A stretch of DNA of 64,000 bases from Nitzschia sp. DOCU1. Lineage: Eukaryota > Bacillariophyta > Bacillariophyceae > Bacillariales > Bacillariaceae. The notes beneath the pieces were generated by a model, which was given only the letters and a program-made list of their open reading frames with translations, made no database searches and was not told the DNA's origin. Numbering within the stretch: the stretch's first letter is position 1; the number at the start of each line of letters is the position of its first letter. The translations under genes and the position numbers were made by a program. Location: contig OX595985.1 of NCBI GenBank assembly GCA_951394045.1, positions 1,860,001 through 1,924,000 of the forward strand. Reading direction: 5' to 3'. Below are positions 9,949 to 19,479 of the stretch, piece by piece.

Positions 9949-10105
9949 CGAGAAATCATCGACTGAGTGACTCGGAGCCACTCAAAACGTAACAAGAGTA
10001 AAAAAAAAGTCATCACAACAAAATATTATGGCATTACCGCGCGGGATACGAACACCCGGCTTGACTAACTAGACTAAACCATGCCACTCCTTCGGGGAAA
10101 TAACG
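9949..10105 (-). repeat. Copia A 5' LTR
   Basis: 157 bp, identical to 3436-3592. It should carry the element promoter and transcription start. It ends 31 bp before the ATG of the GST gene on the opposite strand. Confidence 0.92.
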
Positions 10106-10136
10106 TTTTTCTATCCACTCTCTCAATCACCTTACC

Positions 10137-10970
10137 ATGTCAACTGCATCCAAAGTTATGCCATTAATGACGCTATATGGCGTTCCATTGTCACAGCCCT
10201 TTCGTTCCGTCGCTTGGACTCTGCTTCAACTCCAAATTCCCTTTCGAGTCGAGCTGGCCGTTCCTGGAATGACTTCGAAAGTGGGAACCAAGCATGACAA
10301 TTTTACCAGTCTGACACCCCATCGATCGACTCACGTACCTGTACTATCGTATACAGATACAGCAGATAATCGGCATGTCGCTTTGTCGGAAAGTCCCGCA
10401 ATTATGGCTCATGTATGTGAACGCTTTGGTGACGGAACAACATTATATCCACCGACAGGCAGTGTATCTAAGGCGATTGTCGAGTCGTACATGCATTGGC
10501 ATCATTCCAATACTCGGCAATTGGCGCGATTGTTTCAAGTACCCATTCGACCCGATTTGAAGGTTCAAATTTCTGCCCAAGAACACGAGCAAATTCAACA
10601 AATCTTGCAAGCGTTGGAATCAGGATGGATCCCCTACAGCAGCGGTGACAATTCTGCAACATGCTATATTGGTGGTTTACACCATCCTACCATTGCTGAT
10701 ATCTTGTGCTATGGGGAAGTATCGACCGTGGTCATGACAAATTTAACATCTCTGCACGACTTTCCTACTCTCTCGACGTGGATGAGAGAAATGTCACGAT
10801 TGCCACATCATGATTTGGTTCATGACGCATTGACGACGCTGGGAGATTTATCTTCTAGCAACAGTACCCCCATATCCAAACGACTAGGAGCTGCTACCAA
10901 GGCTGGGCTTCAGGGAATTGAACAGGCCCAATCGACGTACTACATCCATGCTCCCGCATCCAAACTCTAG
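10137..10970 (+). CDS. Glutathione S-transferase-like protein (theta-like)
   Basis: 277 residues. GSTs join glutathione to electrophiles in the cytosol. The N-terminal thioredoxin-like domain has LYGVPLSQPFRSVAWTL, with a Ser in the place used as the catalytic residue in theta GSTs, then the VPVL turn and the LSESPAI glutathione-binding motif near residues 83-89. The C-terminal helical domain includes PTIADILCYGEV near 185-196. The length is slightly over the usual 210-240 because of a tail (from about 240) with no recognised motif. The gene has a single exon and its ATG lies 31 bp after Copia A, so its native promoter has been displaced by about 6.7 kb. Confidence 0.85.
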   Translation: MSTASKVMPLMTLYGVPLSQPFRSVAWTLLQLQIPFRVELAVPGMTSKVGTKHDNFTSLTPHRSTHVPVLSYTDTADNRHVALSESPAIMAHVCERFGDGTTLYPPTGSVSKAIVESYMHWHHSNTRQLARLFQVPIRPDLKVQISAQEHEQIQQILQALESGWIPYSSGDNSATCYIGGLHHPTIADILCYGEVSTVVMTNLTSLHDFPTLSTWMREMSRLPHHDLVHDALTTLGDLSSSNSTPISKRLGAATKAGLQGIEQAQSTYYIHAPASKL

Positions 10971-11058
10971 CTCGAGTCGCAAACCCCTCTTATTTGGGTT
11001 TGATTGCAATGACATATTTTTTGCAGTGACTCACATTAGGATTTTGTTAGAAGAATAT

Positions 11059-11940
11059 TCATCTACGATTACGTTCTAGAGATTGTTTTTGTTTGTTATT
11101 CTTGTTCTTCTTTGGCGAGTCCTCGTCTTCTTTTCCAGGAACGCCACCATTATCTATCATGACTTGTCGCGTCTGGACAAGACCTCGCAACAAAATCTTT
11201 TTGAGTTGTTTGCTTTGGGCCATTTCACACATTTCTTCAAAACATTCCTTGCACAAATGATAGGCACCCAAGCCCAAGGCTTGTTCATCGCCAGAGTCAT
11301 CGTCGTCGGTTGTTTTGGCACCAGAAGCTGTGGCAGCAGCTAATTGAAGCTGATTATTAGCACCGCCCGCTGTTGTCGTTGTGGCTGCATCTCCCTCGAA
11401 CAGCAGCGCGTCATCATTTCGATTCTGCTGCTGGTAATAGTCTTGTAAAAAGGTTCGTCCCCATGCCGTCCTGCCTGTAAACTTTTCCAGAGCCGACACT
11501 TCCTCATCCGTCAGAGTTTGTTGATACGACAGAGTACGAACATGCTTTTGGAGAAGATCCTGCGCAATTTCCTTGGCTTTGCGACCCACAAACGTAGGGT
11601 CGATGATTGTGTCGGAATGTTGATTTAGAAACTGCAAAAGTTCTTGCCGCACTTTGGACAGTGGACTTCTTTTGTAGATTCGTTTCTTTTGGAGACCAAT
11701 CCCCGAAGCTCCAATTTCTAGAATCTGGTCTTTTTGGCGCAACCATTTTTGGAAGATAGCCTTGGTCAATCCAGGATTTGCTTCGAGCAATTCTTCTTGG
11801 GTGTGCCGTCCCTGCAGGTAATCTTGGACCAAACGATAGGGGGTCTGAAGATCAAATTCAGCACGCGTTCGTTTTCTTGCAAGCTTCGAAGGACGTGGGG
11901 GAAACGAAAAGAGATCAAAGGACGACGATGGCATGTCCAT
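11059..11940 (-). CDS. Helix-turn-helix DNA-binding-like protein
   Basis: 293 residues. Residues about 34-75 (from YRLVQDYLQG to WLRQKDQIL) read like an HTH of the psq/CENP-B type, a fold common in transposase-derived DNA-binding proteins. After it come basic SPLSKVRQELLQFLNQ, a helical stretch with AWGRTFLQDYYQQQNR, a low-complexity T/A/G part, and a C-terminal KNKNNKQKQSLERNRR tail that could be a nuclear signal. No transposase catalytic domain is seen, so a host regulatory protein is more likely than a mobile element. It is convergent with the GST gene (89 bp apart). Function is inferred only from the HTH. Confidence 0.65.
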   Translation of the reverse strand: MDMPSSSFDLFSFPPRPSKLARKRTRAEFDLQTPYRLVQDYLQGRHTQEELLEANPGLTKAIFQKWLRQKDQILEIGASGIGLQKKRIYKRSPLSKVRQELLQFLNQHSDTIIDPTFVGRKAKEIAQDLLQKHVRTLSYQQTLTDEEVSALEKFTGRTAWGRTFLQDYYQQQNRNDDALLFEGDAATTTTAGGANNQLQLAAATASGAKTTDDDDSGDEQALGLGAYHLCKECFEEMCEMAQSKQLKKILLRGLVQTRQVMIDNGGVPGKEDEDSPKKNKNNKQKQSLERNRR

Positions 11941-12643
11941 TTGGCAGAATCAGTAGTAGTTTGTTGATGATACATGAGATTATGTGATCAATCAACGCCG
12001 AGAGATGCAACATCATCATGCGGCATGCATCATCCATCTCTATCCCCCCAACATCACCACCTCTCGTTGTTTTGCCCCCAATATTGCCGCGCTAGCGCAT
12101 GCCGACTTTTGATCGGGTGTGTCAGACACCGTGCCTCATCTACAGTACGAGTAGCATGGTTGCATGCTACATACTCAAACACATCCGCAATACTAGTACC
12201 AAATTACTTCATGAGCTACTAGAGAAATAGCAAGAGCTAATTCCTCGAATCTTCAACCAAGCAATGACGTGAATTGAATCTTCTGACCACGAATGCCGTT
12301 GCCTGCTGCTCAAGGATAACATAGTTGTTCGTCATGGCTCCTCCAGCATGGGCGCTTTCGAGAGCAGTCGATGTACCACTTTTTGACAGCTGCAGGCTTC
12401 TTCATTGGTGTGACCATATTCCTGGTAACTTGTAACATCGCGTGGTGCTTGCGTCGTACCAGCACGCAATGCGAAATCACGGCCAAAGCAGCCAGTCACA
12501 ATTGGCCCTCGCTGCTATTGTTGTGACGGCAAGTCGAAAACCTTCGGAATGTGCGTTGCCGTTCATTCCCATCAGCAGCATCAAGGGTGCTTCGCCAAAG
12601 AGGGATTGAGGATCAATTACCCGGAATGCCAATCATCGGAACA
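11941..12643. other. Intergenic region, no gene seen
   Basis: About 700 bp between the HTH gene start and the MFS gene end. Short frames only; none shows codon bias or a motif. Confidence 0.55.
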
Positions 12644-14326
12644 TCACGGGAACGCCGAAGAGTTCTCGGCCGATGCGGCATCATCCACAAGTCGCATCAT
12701 TTCGATCGAATGCTGGTCATCGTCCATGCCGATAGAAGTGCTAGTTGTAGGGGTCATTCTACCCCCATTATTGTCGATATCATCATGCTCCGATTGCTGT
12801 CGTTGCTTGCTAGGCTTCTTCAAATGCTGAACCATCCTGCTACTCCGCATGTTCAGAGATTGTTTCGTACTGCTGCCGCCGCTGTGGCTGCCCGATGATA
12901 CACGAGTTGGCGCGGGCGGGCACTTGAAGAGTGCAATCGTAAACAAGACGCAACCAAATGTCACCACACTTGCTGAAATACGATACATGATACGTGGTCC
13001 CACGACATCTTCCAGCCATCCACCTCCTACCAGACCAATCACGCTGCCGGAACCGACCAATACTTGAAGAGCCGATTGGGCACTAGCCTCCAGTCCAGGA
13101 GCATCCGTTACCAAATGGTTTGACACTAATTCCACCGCCGCCGTTGCCATGCAAGCATAGGTAACCCCGTGCAAGGGTTCTAACCAAAGTACATATTGGA
13201 CTTGACCCTGGGGAATGAGACTGTAGCCGACAACTCGCACAATATAACTCAGCGATGCCACTGGAATCAACCATGCGGGTCCCCAACGCTTGAGCAAGTA
13301 GGGTGCGACATGAAATATGGGAATCTCAAAGGCGACCGTCAATACCACGGTCCATCCCATGAGCTTGTAGGAACTTCCCAATACTTCAAAGTATAAAAAT
13401 ACCAAATTATCCACAATAGCTTGACCAGAGGATTGCGTAATTTGTGCAATACAAAAGGCAGCTCCGAACCAAGATGAGCAAAATAGATAGTAGAGAATGG
13501 AAATGGTCGACATGGTTGTGGGCTCTTGCTGCTTCTGCGAGGGTAGATCGGCGTATTGTTCATCGCCTTTTTGTTCTTTGTCTTCGTTTGTTGCTCGTTC
13601 ATTCTTCTCGATCGATCTCGCATTAGTACATTCCTCGTCATCATGATTGCCATCATCACAGTCGTCATCATCTGGCAAGACAAGATTGCTATCTCGTTTC
13701 TCCAATGACAATGATTGGATCGATGGATTTTGACTCGCGCAATACAAGACAATGGCAATGAGCGACAACAGAGTGGAACCTATGGCCATGGGTACAAGAA
13801 TCCAAAATCCATAATTGTCCAAGAACCATGCCATGATTAAATTGGCAATCCCCCAGGACACGGCTCCCCACAAACGTTCCTTGCCAAAGTCTTGAGTTGT
13901 TGAATGACGCAAATAATCCAAGCACATTCCATCCAATACTGGAAATACCATGGCATTGGCAATGGCAAAACATACCCTCAAGAATCCATGCCAAAGGACT
14001 GGTTGTAGAAAGATTGGTGTCGTGTAGTGACCCAAAAAGACGACCCCACCAAGGAGAATTCCAACCGATAGCACCATGGCCCGTCCATATTCATGCGAAA
14101 GATGCAACCGATCCGCCCAGGATCCCGTCCACGAACTTGCCCATACCGTAATGCATTGGGACAAGGCCAAAATACTTCCCACTTGAGTCGCTGACAGGCC
14201 ATTCTGTTGTTCCAACACCAATGCCAAAAAACGCCCACCCACTACCGATATCCAAAGAAAAATGAAGAAATACAAGGTTCGGGGCCGCCAAGGCGTCGTC
14301 GAAAGAGTTGGAATCATCATAGCCAT
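12644..14326 (-). CDS. Major facilitator superfamily transporter (MFS_1-like)
   Basis: 560 residues with about 12 hydrophobic spans in two sets of six, split by a long hydrophilic, acidic loop (about residues 205-270). The first half shows FLWISVVGGRFLALVL, LSATQVGSILALSQ and SWTGSWADRL, the last being the loop 2-3 position of MFS proteins. The pattern fits the LacY/HcaT-like MFS_1_like group; the substrate cannot be told. The tail after about 470 is Ser/Gln-rich and cytosolic. Single exon. The ATG lies about 330 bp from the sulfatase 5' relic at 14657, pointing the other way. Confidence 0.82.
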   Translation of the reverse strand: MAMMIPTLSTTPWRPRTLYFFIFLWISVVGGRFLALVLEQQNGLSATQVGSILALSQCITVWASSWTGSWADRLHLSHEYGRAMVLSVGILLGGVVFLGHYTTPIFLQPVLWHGFLRVCFAIANAMVFPVLDGMCLDYLRHSTTQDFGKERLWGAVSWGIANLIMAWFLDNYGFWILVPMAIGSTLLSLIAIVLYCASQNPSIQSLSLEKRDSNLVLPDDDDCDDGNHDDEECTNARSIEKNERATNEDKEQKGDEQYADLPSQKQQEPTTMSTISILYYLFCSSWFGAAFCIAQITQSSGQAIVDNLVFLYFEVLGSSYKLMGWTVVLTVAFEIPIFHVAPYLLKRWGPAWLIPVASLSYIVRVVGYSLIPQGQVQYVLWLEPLHGVTYACMATAAVELVSNHLVTDAPGLEASAQSALQVLVGSGSVIGLVGGGWLEDVVGPRIMYRISASVVTFGCVLFTIALFKCPPAPTRVSSGSHSGGSSTKQSLNMRSSRMVQHLKKPSKQRQQSEHDDIDNNGGRMTPTTSTSIGMDDDQHSIEMMRLVDDAASAENSSAFP

Positions 14327-14519
14327 GATCTTCTCTAGCTATTTTCCGCCAGCCATACCCTCATGAGTGCCGACAATATAAATCAATGCCCAAACAAAGT
14401 AGCTCTTTGTCCGATCTGCATAGAAACCATCGTCGTCATCGATGTCGTTGCAAATGTTCGGCGTTGTTGCCGCATTTCCTTCGAAGGACTCACTCCGTCG
14501 TCGACACGAAAGCCAAAAG

Positions 14520-14710
14520 TCGTTAAATGGGCGTTTTTCCGCCCTACTCTAAAATCCGGGCGGCCGGATCGGCACTTTGAAAACTCTCTTGCCGCAAAAT
14601 AACGTGGGGTTCCGACAAACACAGCATTCCATCGTCGGCACATTATTCCAACAACTATGATCTGCAGAAAGAGAGAGACAGGAATGAAGCAGACAATCGG
14701 CCTGCATTGA
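14520..14710 (+). pseudogene. 5' relic of the BspA-sulfatase gene
   Basis: 14657-14710 reads M-I-C-R-K-R-E-T-G-M-K-Q-T-I, then diverges and stops. The first 14 residues match the sulfatase start at 28625 with one change. The upstream DNA is also related: the block 14520-14590 resembles 28464-28530, with a shared TTTGAAAACTC core. It is a duplicated promoter plus start codon without the gene body. It supports 28625 as the true sulfatase start. Confidence 0.6.
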
Positions 14711-15293
14711 TGGTTCGAAAGGTCTACAACAAACTCATTTACAACCGGTTAAGATTTTGCGGGGGGAAAGGGGCAAGGAGGTCGAGAGGAAGGATCAACA
14801 TCGCCCCCCTACCCTCCCCCCTCTTTCATGTTCTACGCCTGTCCGCTGCCCGGCCGCGCCATTTCAACGCCGCGTAACTACGAGCTCGAGATTGTAACCC
14901 CGATAGAGAGAGTACATTGATGTCTTCGACTCAAGACGACCCTACAAATCCTACCAGAAGGCGACGCAGACAAATTACTTTCTCGACTACTCCCGACACT
15001 ACTTCATCCACAGCTCAGTAGCACAGGAGAAGGAGGAAGAGTGGCAGCATTTTCATTCTGGGCTGGAGCACTCCCACTAGTCCTCGCATTCCATAAGGCG
15101 TTTCGTGGGAAATTGGAGAAAGACTTTTGGAAGATACTACTCCTTTGGAACAATCGATAAGAAACTCTCACGTTTGGACTATGGCGGTCCACAGAAGATG
15201 GCCTGCGGAGACGTCGAGCAAATGTATAAACTATGTAATAGTAGACAGGTCAACTCCATGGCCTATGCTACTTCGCCAGGACGCCCGTCAGAT
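14711..15293. other. Intergenic region, no gene seen
   Basis: Contains poly-G and poly-C stretches near 14760-14820. Small frames only; nothing supported. Confidence 0.5.
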
Positions 15294-17951
15294 TCAGTCT
15301 AAGATGCAAATGTTGTCGGGAGAACAATAGCCTGTTGGACAGTTTCCGGGCCCGCAGATAATAGGACATCCTTGACCAGAGTAGTCTGGACTGCAAGCGT
15401 CGTACATCTGTAAGTTCTTGAAGCTTGACTCTCCAACATCTACGCTTTCATCATTATCGCTGACGAAGGCAATGTATTGAATCTCAAGCCCAATGAGCCC
15501 GCGCAACTGGTCCCCGAGATGCAGTATGTAGTGTTGCTCTACACCGATTTCATACGTGCTGGAACCAACTGGCTGCAACTGATCTTCCCAGCTGCAGGTG
15601 TAGTGATAATACGAAGCTGTTCCATCCGTATAGCACGTATCCTCGTGCATGGTGCCTGCTACTTGAACACATCTTGACGCCACCCCCCATACTGAATCAA
15701 CTAGTGTGTCAAAGCAGATCAAATGACCTTCGGCTTCAGATGTGACCATAAAGTCAAACTCGACGACGGTGTTTGCCTTGATGGTGTATATCTCTGTGAG
15801 CTTCGTTGCCTTCCACGCATTCCCAAACAGTGTGATTTCTGACCCATCCTCCGAGATTGCATACGGATCGCGGCGATTGAAATCTTGGAATCGACCGTAC
15901 GAGTATGGGGCACCGAGTATCATCTGGCTATTGGAAACTGTCATGCTGAGCCTTGGTGCGCTCGAATCATCATACAAGGTGATGTTACCGTATGTTGATA
16001 GCCCGACACCGGGATCGGCATCGCTGTCGCTGATCAGTCCAAGATAGCGAACATCGAAGCCCCGCAGGGAGAAGGTTGAGAAGTGGCCTACGTCGATTCG
16101 GACATGGGTAGGTTGGTCGTTGCCGTCCTCGATCAACTCGGGTACGGCCTGCATCAACCAAGTGCATGTGTACCACTGATACAAAGCGGTTCCAACGGTG
16201 TAACACCTATCACTCCACTGATTGCTGTCCGATACACCAAGAAGAAAACAATGCTTGACGTTCCAGTCGCCGTGGTTGTTTCTAAGGTCACTGTCCAGGG
16301 CGGTATCAAGGCAGATGAGGTGGGCTTCGCCGTATTGCTGGAGTGTAAAGTCGAACTCAAGTACGGTGTTTTCATTGATGGTGTACGAGGCGTTGAGCTT
16401 CAAGGCCTTCCACGCATTCCCAAACAGTGTGATTTCTGACCCATCCTCCGAGATTGCATACGGATCGCGGCGATTGAAATCTTGGAATCGACCGTACGAG
16501 TATGGGGCACCGAGTATCATCTGGCTATTGGAAACTGTCATGCTGAGCCTTGGTGCGCTCGAATCATCATACAAGGTGATGTTGCCGTATGTTGATAGCC
16601 CGACACCGGGATCGGCATCGCTGTCGCTGATCAGTCCAAGATAGCGAACATCGAAGCCCCGCAGGGAGAAGGTTGAGAAGTGGCCTACGTCGATTCGGAC
16701 ATGGGTAGGTTGGTCGTTGCCGTCCTCGATCAACTCGGGTACGGCCTGCATCAACCAAGTGCATGTGTACCACTGATACAAAGCGGTTCCAACGGTGTAA
16801 CACCTATCACTCCACTGATTGCTGTCCGATACACCAAGAAGAAAACAATGCTTGACGTTCCAGTCGCCGTGGTTGTTTCTAAGGTCACTGTCCAGGGCGG
16901 TATCAAGGCAGATGAGGTGGGCTTCGCCGTATTGCTGGAGTGTAAAGTCGAACTCAAGTACGGTGTTTTCATTGATGGTGTACGAGGCGTTGAGCTTCAA
17001 GGCCTTCCACGCATTCCCAAACAGTGTGATTTCTGACCCATCCTCCGAGATTGCATACGGATCGCGGCGATTGAAATCTTGGAATCGACCGTACGAGTAT
17101 GGGGCACCGAGTATCATCTGGCTATTGGAAACTGTCATGCTGAGCCTTGGTGCGCTCGAATCATCATACAAGGTGATGTTGCCGTATGTTGATAGCCCGA
17201 CACCGGGATCGGCATCGCTGTCGCTGATCAGTCCAAGATAGCGAACATCGAAGCCCCGCAGGGAGAAGGTTGAGAAGTGGCCTACGTCGATTCGGACATG
17301 GGTAGGTTGGTCGTTGCCGTCCTCGATCAACTCGGGTACGGCCTGCATCAACCAAGTGCATGTGTACCACTGATACAAAGCGGTTCCAACGGTGTAACAC
17401 CTATCACTCCACTGATTGCTGTCCGATACACCAAGAAGAAAACAATGCTTGACGTTCCAGTCGCCGTGGTTGTTTCTAAGGTCACTGTCCAGGGCGGTAT
17501 CAAGGCAGATGAGGTGGGCTTCGCCGTATTGCTGGAGTGTAAAGTCGAACTCAAGTACGGTGTTTTCATTCATCATCCTTGAGGAAGGAAACTTGAAAGC
17601 TTTCCATGCATTACCTTTCAGAGTAACACTGCTCCTATCTGGAGAGATAATCACGGTGTTTAGGGCGGTTTCGTTGTCTTGAAATCTTCCATACGCCAGA
17701 GGCCCTGCGGCATCTATCGGGATACCATCTTGAGTGATGATTAAGGTGCCAGTACGTGGTTCTAGACTTTGTGATACCGTTGCCTTGGATTCGATCGTAT
17801 CCCTTGCATCTTGGGGCTGGGGGTGGGAGAACGAATAGTACCTCAAGTAGTTGTGGCCCCCCTTTAAAGAAGTAGTTGAAGGCACTGAATCTCGTTCCGA
17901 TCCAACCTCTTGAAAGATTACAAGCCCGAGGATGCAGAAGCTCCACCACAT
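15294..17951 (-). CDS. Secreted protein with four beta-sandwich-like modules and a Cys-rich end
   Basis: 885 residues from ATG at 17951 (MWWSFCILGLVIFQEVGS, a signal peptide); the frame opens at 18050, but this Met is also kept in the relic at 28037. Four modules of about 199 residues follow. Each has AYGRFQD or SYGRFQD, ITLFGNAWKA, NTVLEFDFTLQQYGEAHLIC, conserved Cys pairs, and YLGLISDSD before the next module. I link the GNAWK plus NTVLEFDF plus G-E-x-H pattern to lectin-like modules in secreted polysaccharide-related proteins; this is from memory. Module 1 and module 4 are diverged, while the middle ones are almost identical. The last 35 residues hold eight Cys and look EGF-like (YSGQGCPIICGPGNC). 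Likely an extracellular or cell-wall protein. Confidence 0.75.
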   Translation of the reverse strand: MWWSFCILGLVIFQEVGSERDSVPSTTSLKGGHNYLRYYSFSHPQPQDARDTIESKATVSQSLEPRTGTLIITQDGIPIDAAGPLAYGRFQDNETALNTVIISPDRSSVTLKGNAWKAFKFPSSRMMNENTVLEFDFTLQQYGEAHLICLDTALDSDLRNNHGDWNVKHCFLLGVSDSNQWSDRCYTVGTALYQWYTCTWLMQAVPELIEDGNDQPTHVRIDVGHFSTFSLRGFDVRYLGLISDSDADPGVGLSTYGNITLYDDSSAPRLSMTVSNSQMILGAPYSYGRFQDFNRRDPYAISEDGSEITLFGNAWKALKLNASYTINENTVLEFDFTLQQYGEAHLICLDTALDSDLRNNHGDWNVKHCFLLGVSDSNQWSDRCYTVGTALYQWYTCTWLMQAVPELIEDGNDQPTHVRIDVGHFSTFSLRGFDVRYLGLISDSDADPGVGLSTYGNITLYDDSSAPRLSMTVSNSQMILGAPYSYGRFQDFNRRDPYAISEDGSEITLFGNAWKALKLNASYTINENTVLEFDFTLQQYGEAHLICLDTALDSDLRNNHGDWNVKHCFLLGVSDSNQWSDRCYTVGTALYQWYTCTWLMQAVPELIEDGNDQPTHVRIDVGHFSTFSLRGFDVRYLGLISDSDADPGVGLSTYGNITLYDDSSAPRLSMTVSNSQMILGAPYSYGRFQDFNRRDPYAISEDGSEITLFGNAWKATKLTEIYTIKANTVVEFDFMVTSEAEGHLICFDTLVDSVWGVASRCVQVAGTMHEDTCYTDGTASYYHYTCSWEDQLQPVGSSTYEIGVEQHYILHLGDQLRGLIGLEIQYIAFVSDNDESVDVGESSFKNLQMYDACSPDYSGQGCPIICGPGNCPTGYCSPDNICILD
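15811..17574 (-). repeat. Three tandem 597-bp coding repeats
   Basis: Direct repeats start at 15811, 16408 and 17005 with a fixed period of 597 bp (199 codons, frame kept). By eye the copies are almost identical; one difference is GTTACC versus GTTGCC near 15984. The third copy ends near 17574, where the first module takes over. Confidence 0.93.
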
Positions 17952-18312
17952 GATTGTTGTTGTTAATGTTATTGTTGTTGTTTTCGCCAAATTGTGAACT
18001 TGAACAAGTATGCGAACATTGATTGTGCCATGAATGATACAGACAGTCACTCAGTGATCACGATGATGCGAACGCTGATTCTGTGTTCGCTTAGCCGTAG
18101 ATACATAAGAAACTTCGTATGAAGACAGAACCGCCAACACAAGAGTGTTGTTGATGAGATTTCGTTTTTTTATGCCGAAATACCGGTAGTGAGATACTGA
18201 GATACTGCGCATCAATTATGCGAACTATTGAAAACTGCCATCTTGTGTTCGCTTTAGAAAAAGATACATAAGAAACTTCGCATCTGGAGATATGGACACG
18301 CTCCACCACCTG
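17952..18312. other. Upstream region of the secreted-module gene, with internal repeats
   Basis: Near-copies of ATACATAAGAAACTTCG occur at about 18105 and 18265, and TGCGAACATTGATTG-like text recurs at 19304 and 28090. Parts of this 5' region therefore exist in at least three places in the window. No protein is supported. Confidence 0.5.
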
Positions 18313-18320
18313 CTTGTTGG
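18313..18320. repeat. Left target-site duplication of the inverted-repeat transposon
   Basis: CTTGTTGG, repeated exactly at 19264-19271 on the other side of the element. Confidence 0.85.
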
Positions 18321-19263
18321 GGCTAACTTGCCACACTGACGGATGGGGAAATGAAAAATACTATGGAGGTCGAAGTCGATTCGGCGCGCAGTGCTTGGAA
18401 CTTAGCATAAGTATTCTACGCAGAGCTTCAAATTTAGCATAAGTATTCCACGCAGAGCTTCAAATTTAGCATAAGTATGTACGCAGAGCTACGAATTTAG
18501 CTTCAACCGCGCATCGCGTTGCTTCGGAACCACGCACAATAACACAACAATAACCAAAGAGTTGGCGAACGCGGCTGTTCCGAAATCGCGTGGTTGCAAA
18601 ATAGTGTGTTACGAAACTGCGTGTTGTGAAATCTCGGGAAATCACTGGAGTTACGAAAGCGCGTCTTGCGAAATCGCGTTGTGGTGCGAAAGGGCTTCTT
18701 ATGAAATCTTGTTTTACGAAATTGCGTCTTGTGAAGTCTTAGGAAATCGCGTAGTGTTACGAAAGCGAGTGGTGCGAAATCGCGTCTTACGAAATATTGT
18801 GTTCCGAAAAGCGTGCATTGCGAAATCTAGTGTGACGAAAGCGCGTGCTCTACTAGCTACCGATAGTACTTGCGTCATCGTCTACTGGGGCCGTGAAGTA
18901 GCGTAATGTTAATGATAATGCTCCGGCTAGCACTGGCGTCGTTGACGCCGACACCCCCGCCGCTATAGTCATAAAGTAACATAACAAGACAGAGCAAGAA
19001 CATTAACAGTGATGTGGCTGGCATGATCGCTATTGCTCTCGCAGATCTAGCTAGCTAGAGTAGTGGTGTTATTCGTTGAGCGAATGTAGTCATACAGCTC
19101 GAGGAGCATGCAGCTTACAGATCTTTCAGAGAGATCCAAAGCGATCCTTGTGGCTGTCTCGGCAAGAAGAGTAGCAAGGATCTTAGTTTACCAGAAAGCG
19201 ATTCCTCGCTTCGCGCGGAATCGAGCTAATCAAAATCTCATCCGTCAGTGTGGAAAATTTGCC
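18321..19263. mobile_element. Non-autonomous DNA transposon with 25-bp inverted ends (single copy)
   Basis: 943 bp. The left end GGCTAACTTGCCACACTG and the inverse of the right end GGCAAATTTTCCACACTG agree at 22 of 25 positions when extended through ACGGATG. An 8-bp target duplication flanks it. The left side has three direct copies of a roughly 32-bp block centred on TTAGCATAAGTATTC (about 18399-18510). The centre (about 18570-18850) is a run of GCGAAATCGCGT-like words. The right side has a hairpin GATTCC...GGAATC at about 19199-19222. No transposase is encoded. The 8-bp duplication and GG-start fit Merlin/IS1595-like, hAT or MULE groups; the superfamily is open. The same element forms the array at 38515-45150. 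Confidence 0.88.
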
Positions 19264-19271
19264 CTTGTTGG
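19264..19271. repeat. Right target-site duplication of the inverted-repeat transposon
   Basis: CTTGTTGG, exact copy of 18313-18320. Confidence 0.85.
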
Positions 19272-19479
19272 TGATTTTTCTGCAGACATCTGAAATCTTG
19301 CGAACATTGGTTGTCAAAGAATTATGCGAGTTATTAGAGATTTCCTGGCTTCGATTTGCGCTTCCCGTTTGCGCTTCCCGTTTGCGCTTCATTTTCCAGT
19401 CAATTTAGTCGTGAAGCGCAAATGAATCGGATGAAGGAAGGAAATATGCTCCAAATGGCCCAAATGAAGCGCAAACTTT

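Larger units (their letters stand above)
3436..10105 (-). mobile_element. Copia A: complete Ty1/copia LTR retrotransposon
   Basis: A 6670-bp element on the minus strand. It is bounded by two identical 157-bp direct repeats (3436-3592 and 9949-10105) and flanked on both sides by TTTT (3432-3435; 10106-10109), a possible short target duplication. In element order it has 5' LTR, primer-binding site, 5' leader, gag with an RGG-rich tail, one UGA, then protease-integrase-RT-RNase H, polypurine tract and 3' LTR. Identical LTRs and long undamaged frames indicate a young, possibly active copy. The LTRs start CG rather than TG, unusual for copia. The element lies between the CCHC copia fragment and the GST gene. 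Confidence 0.93.
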
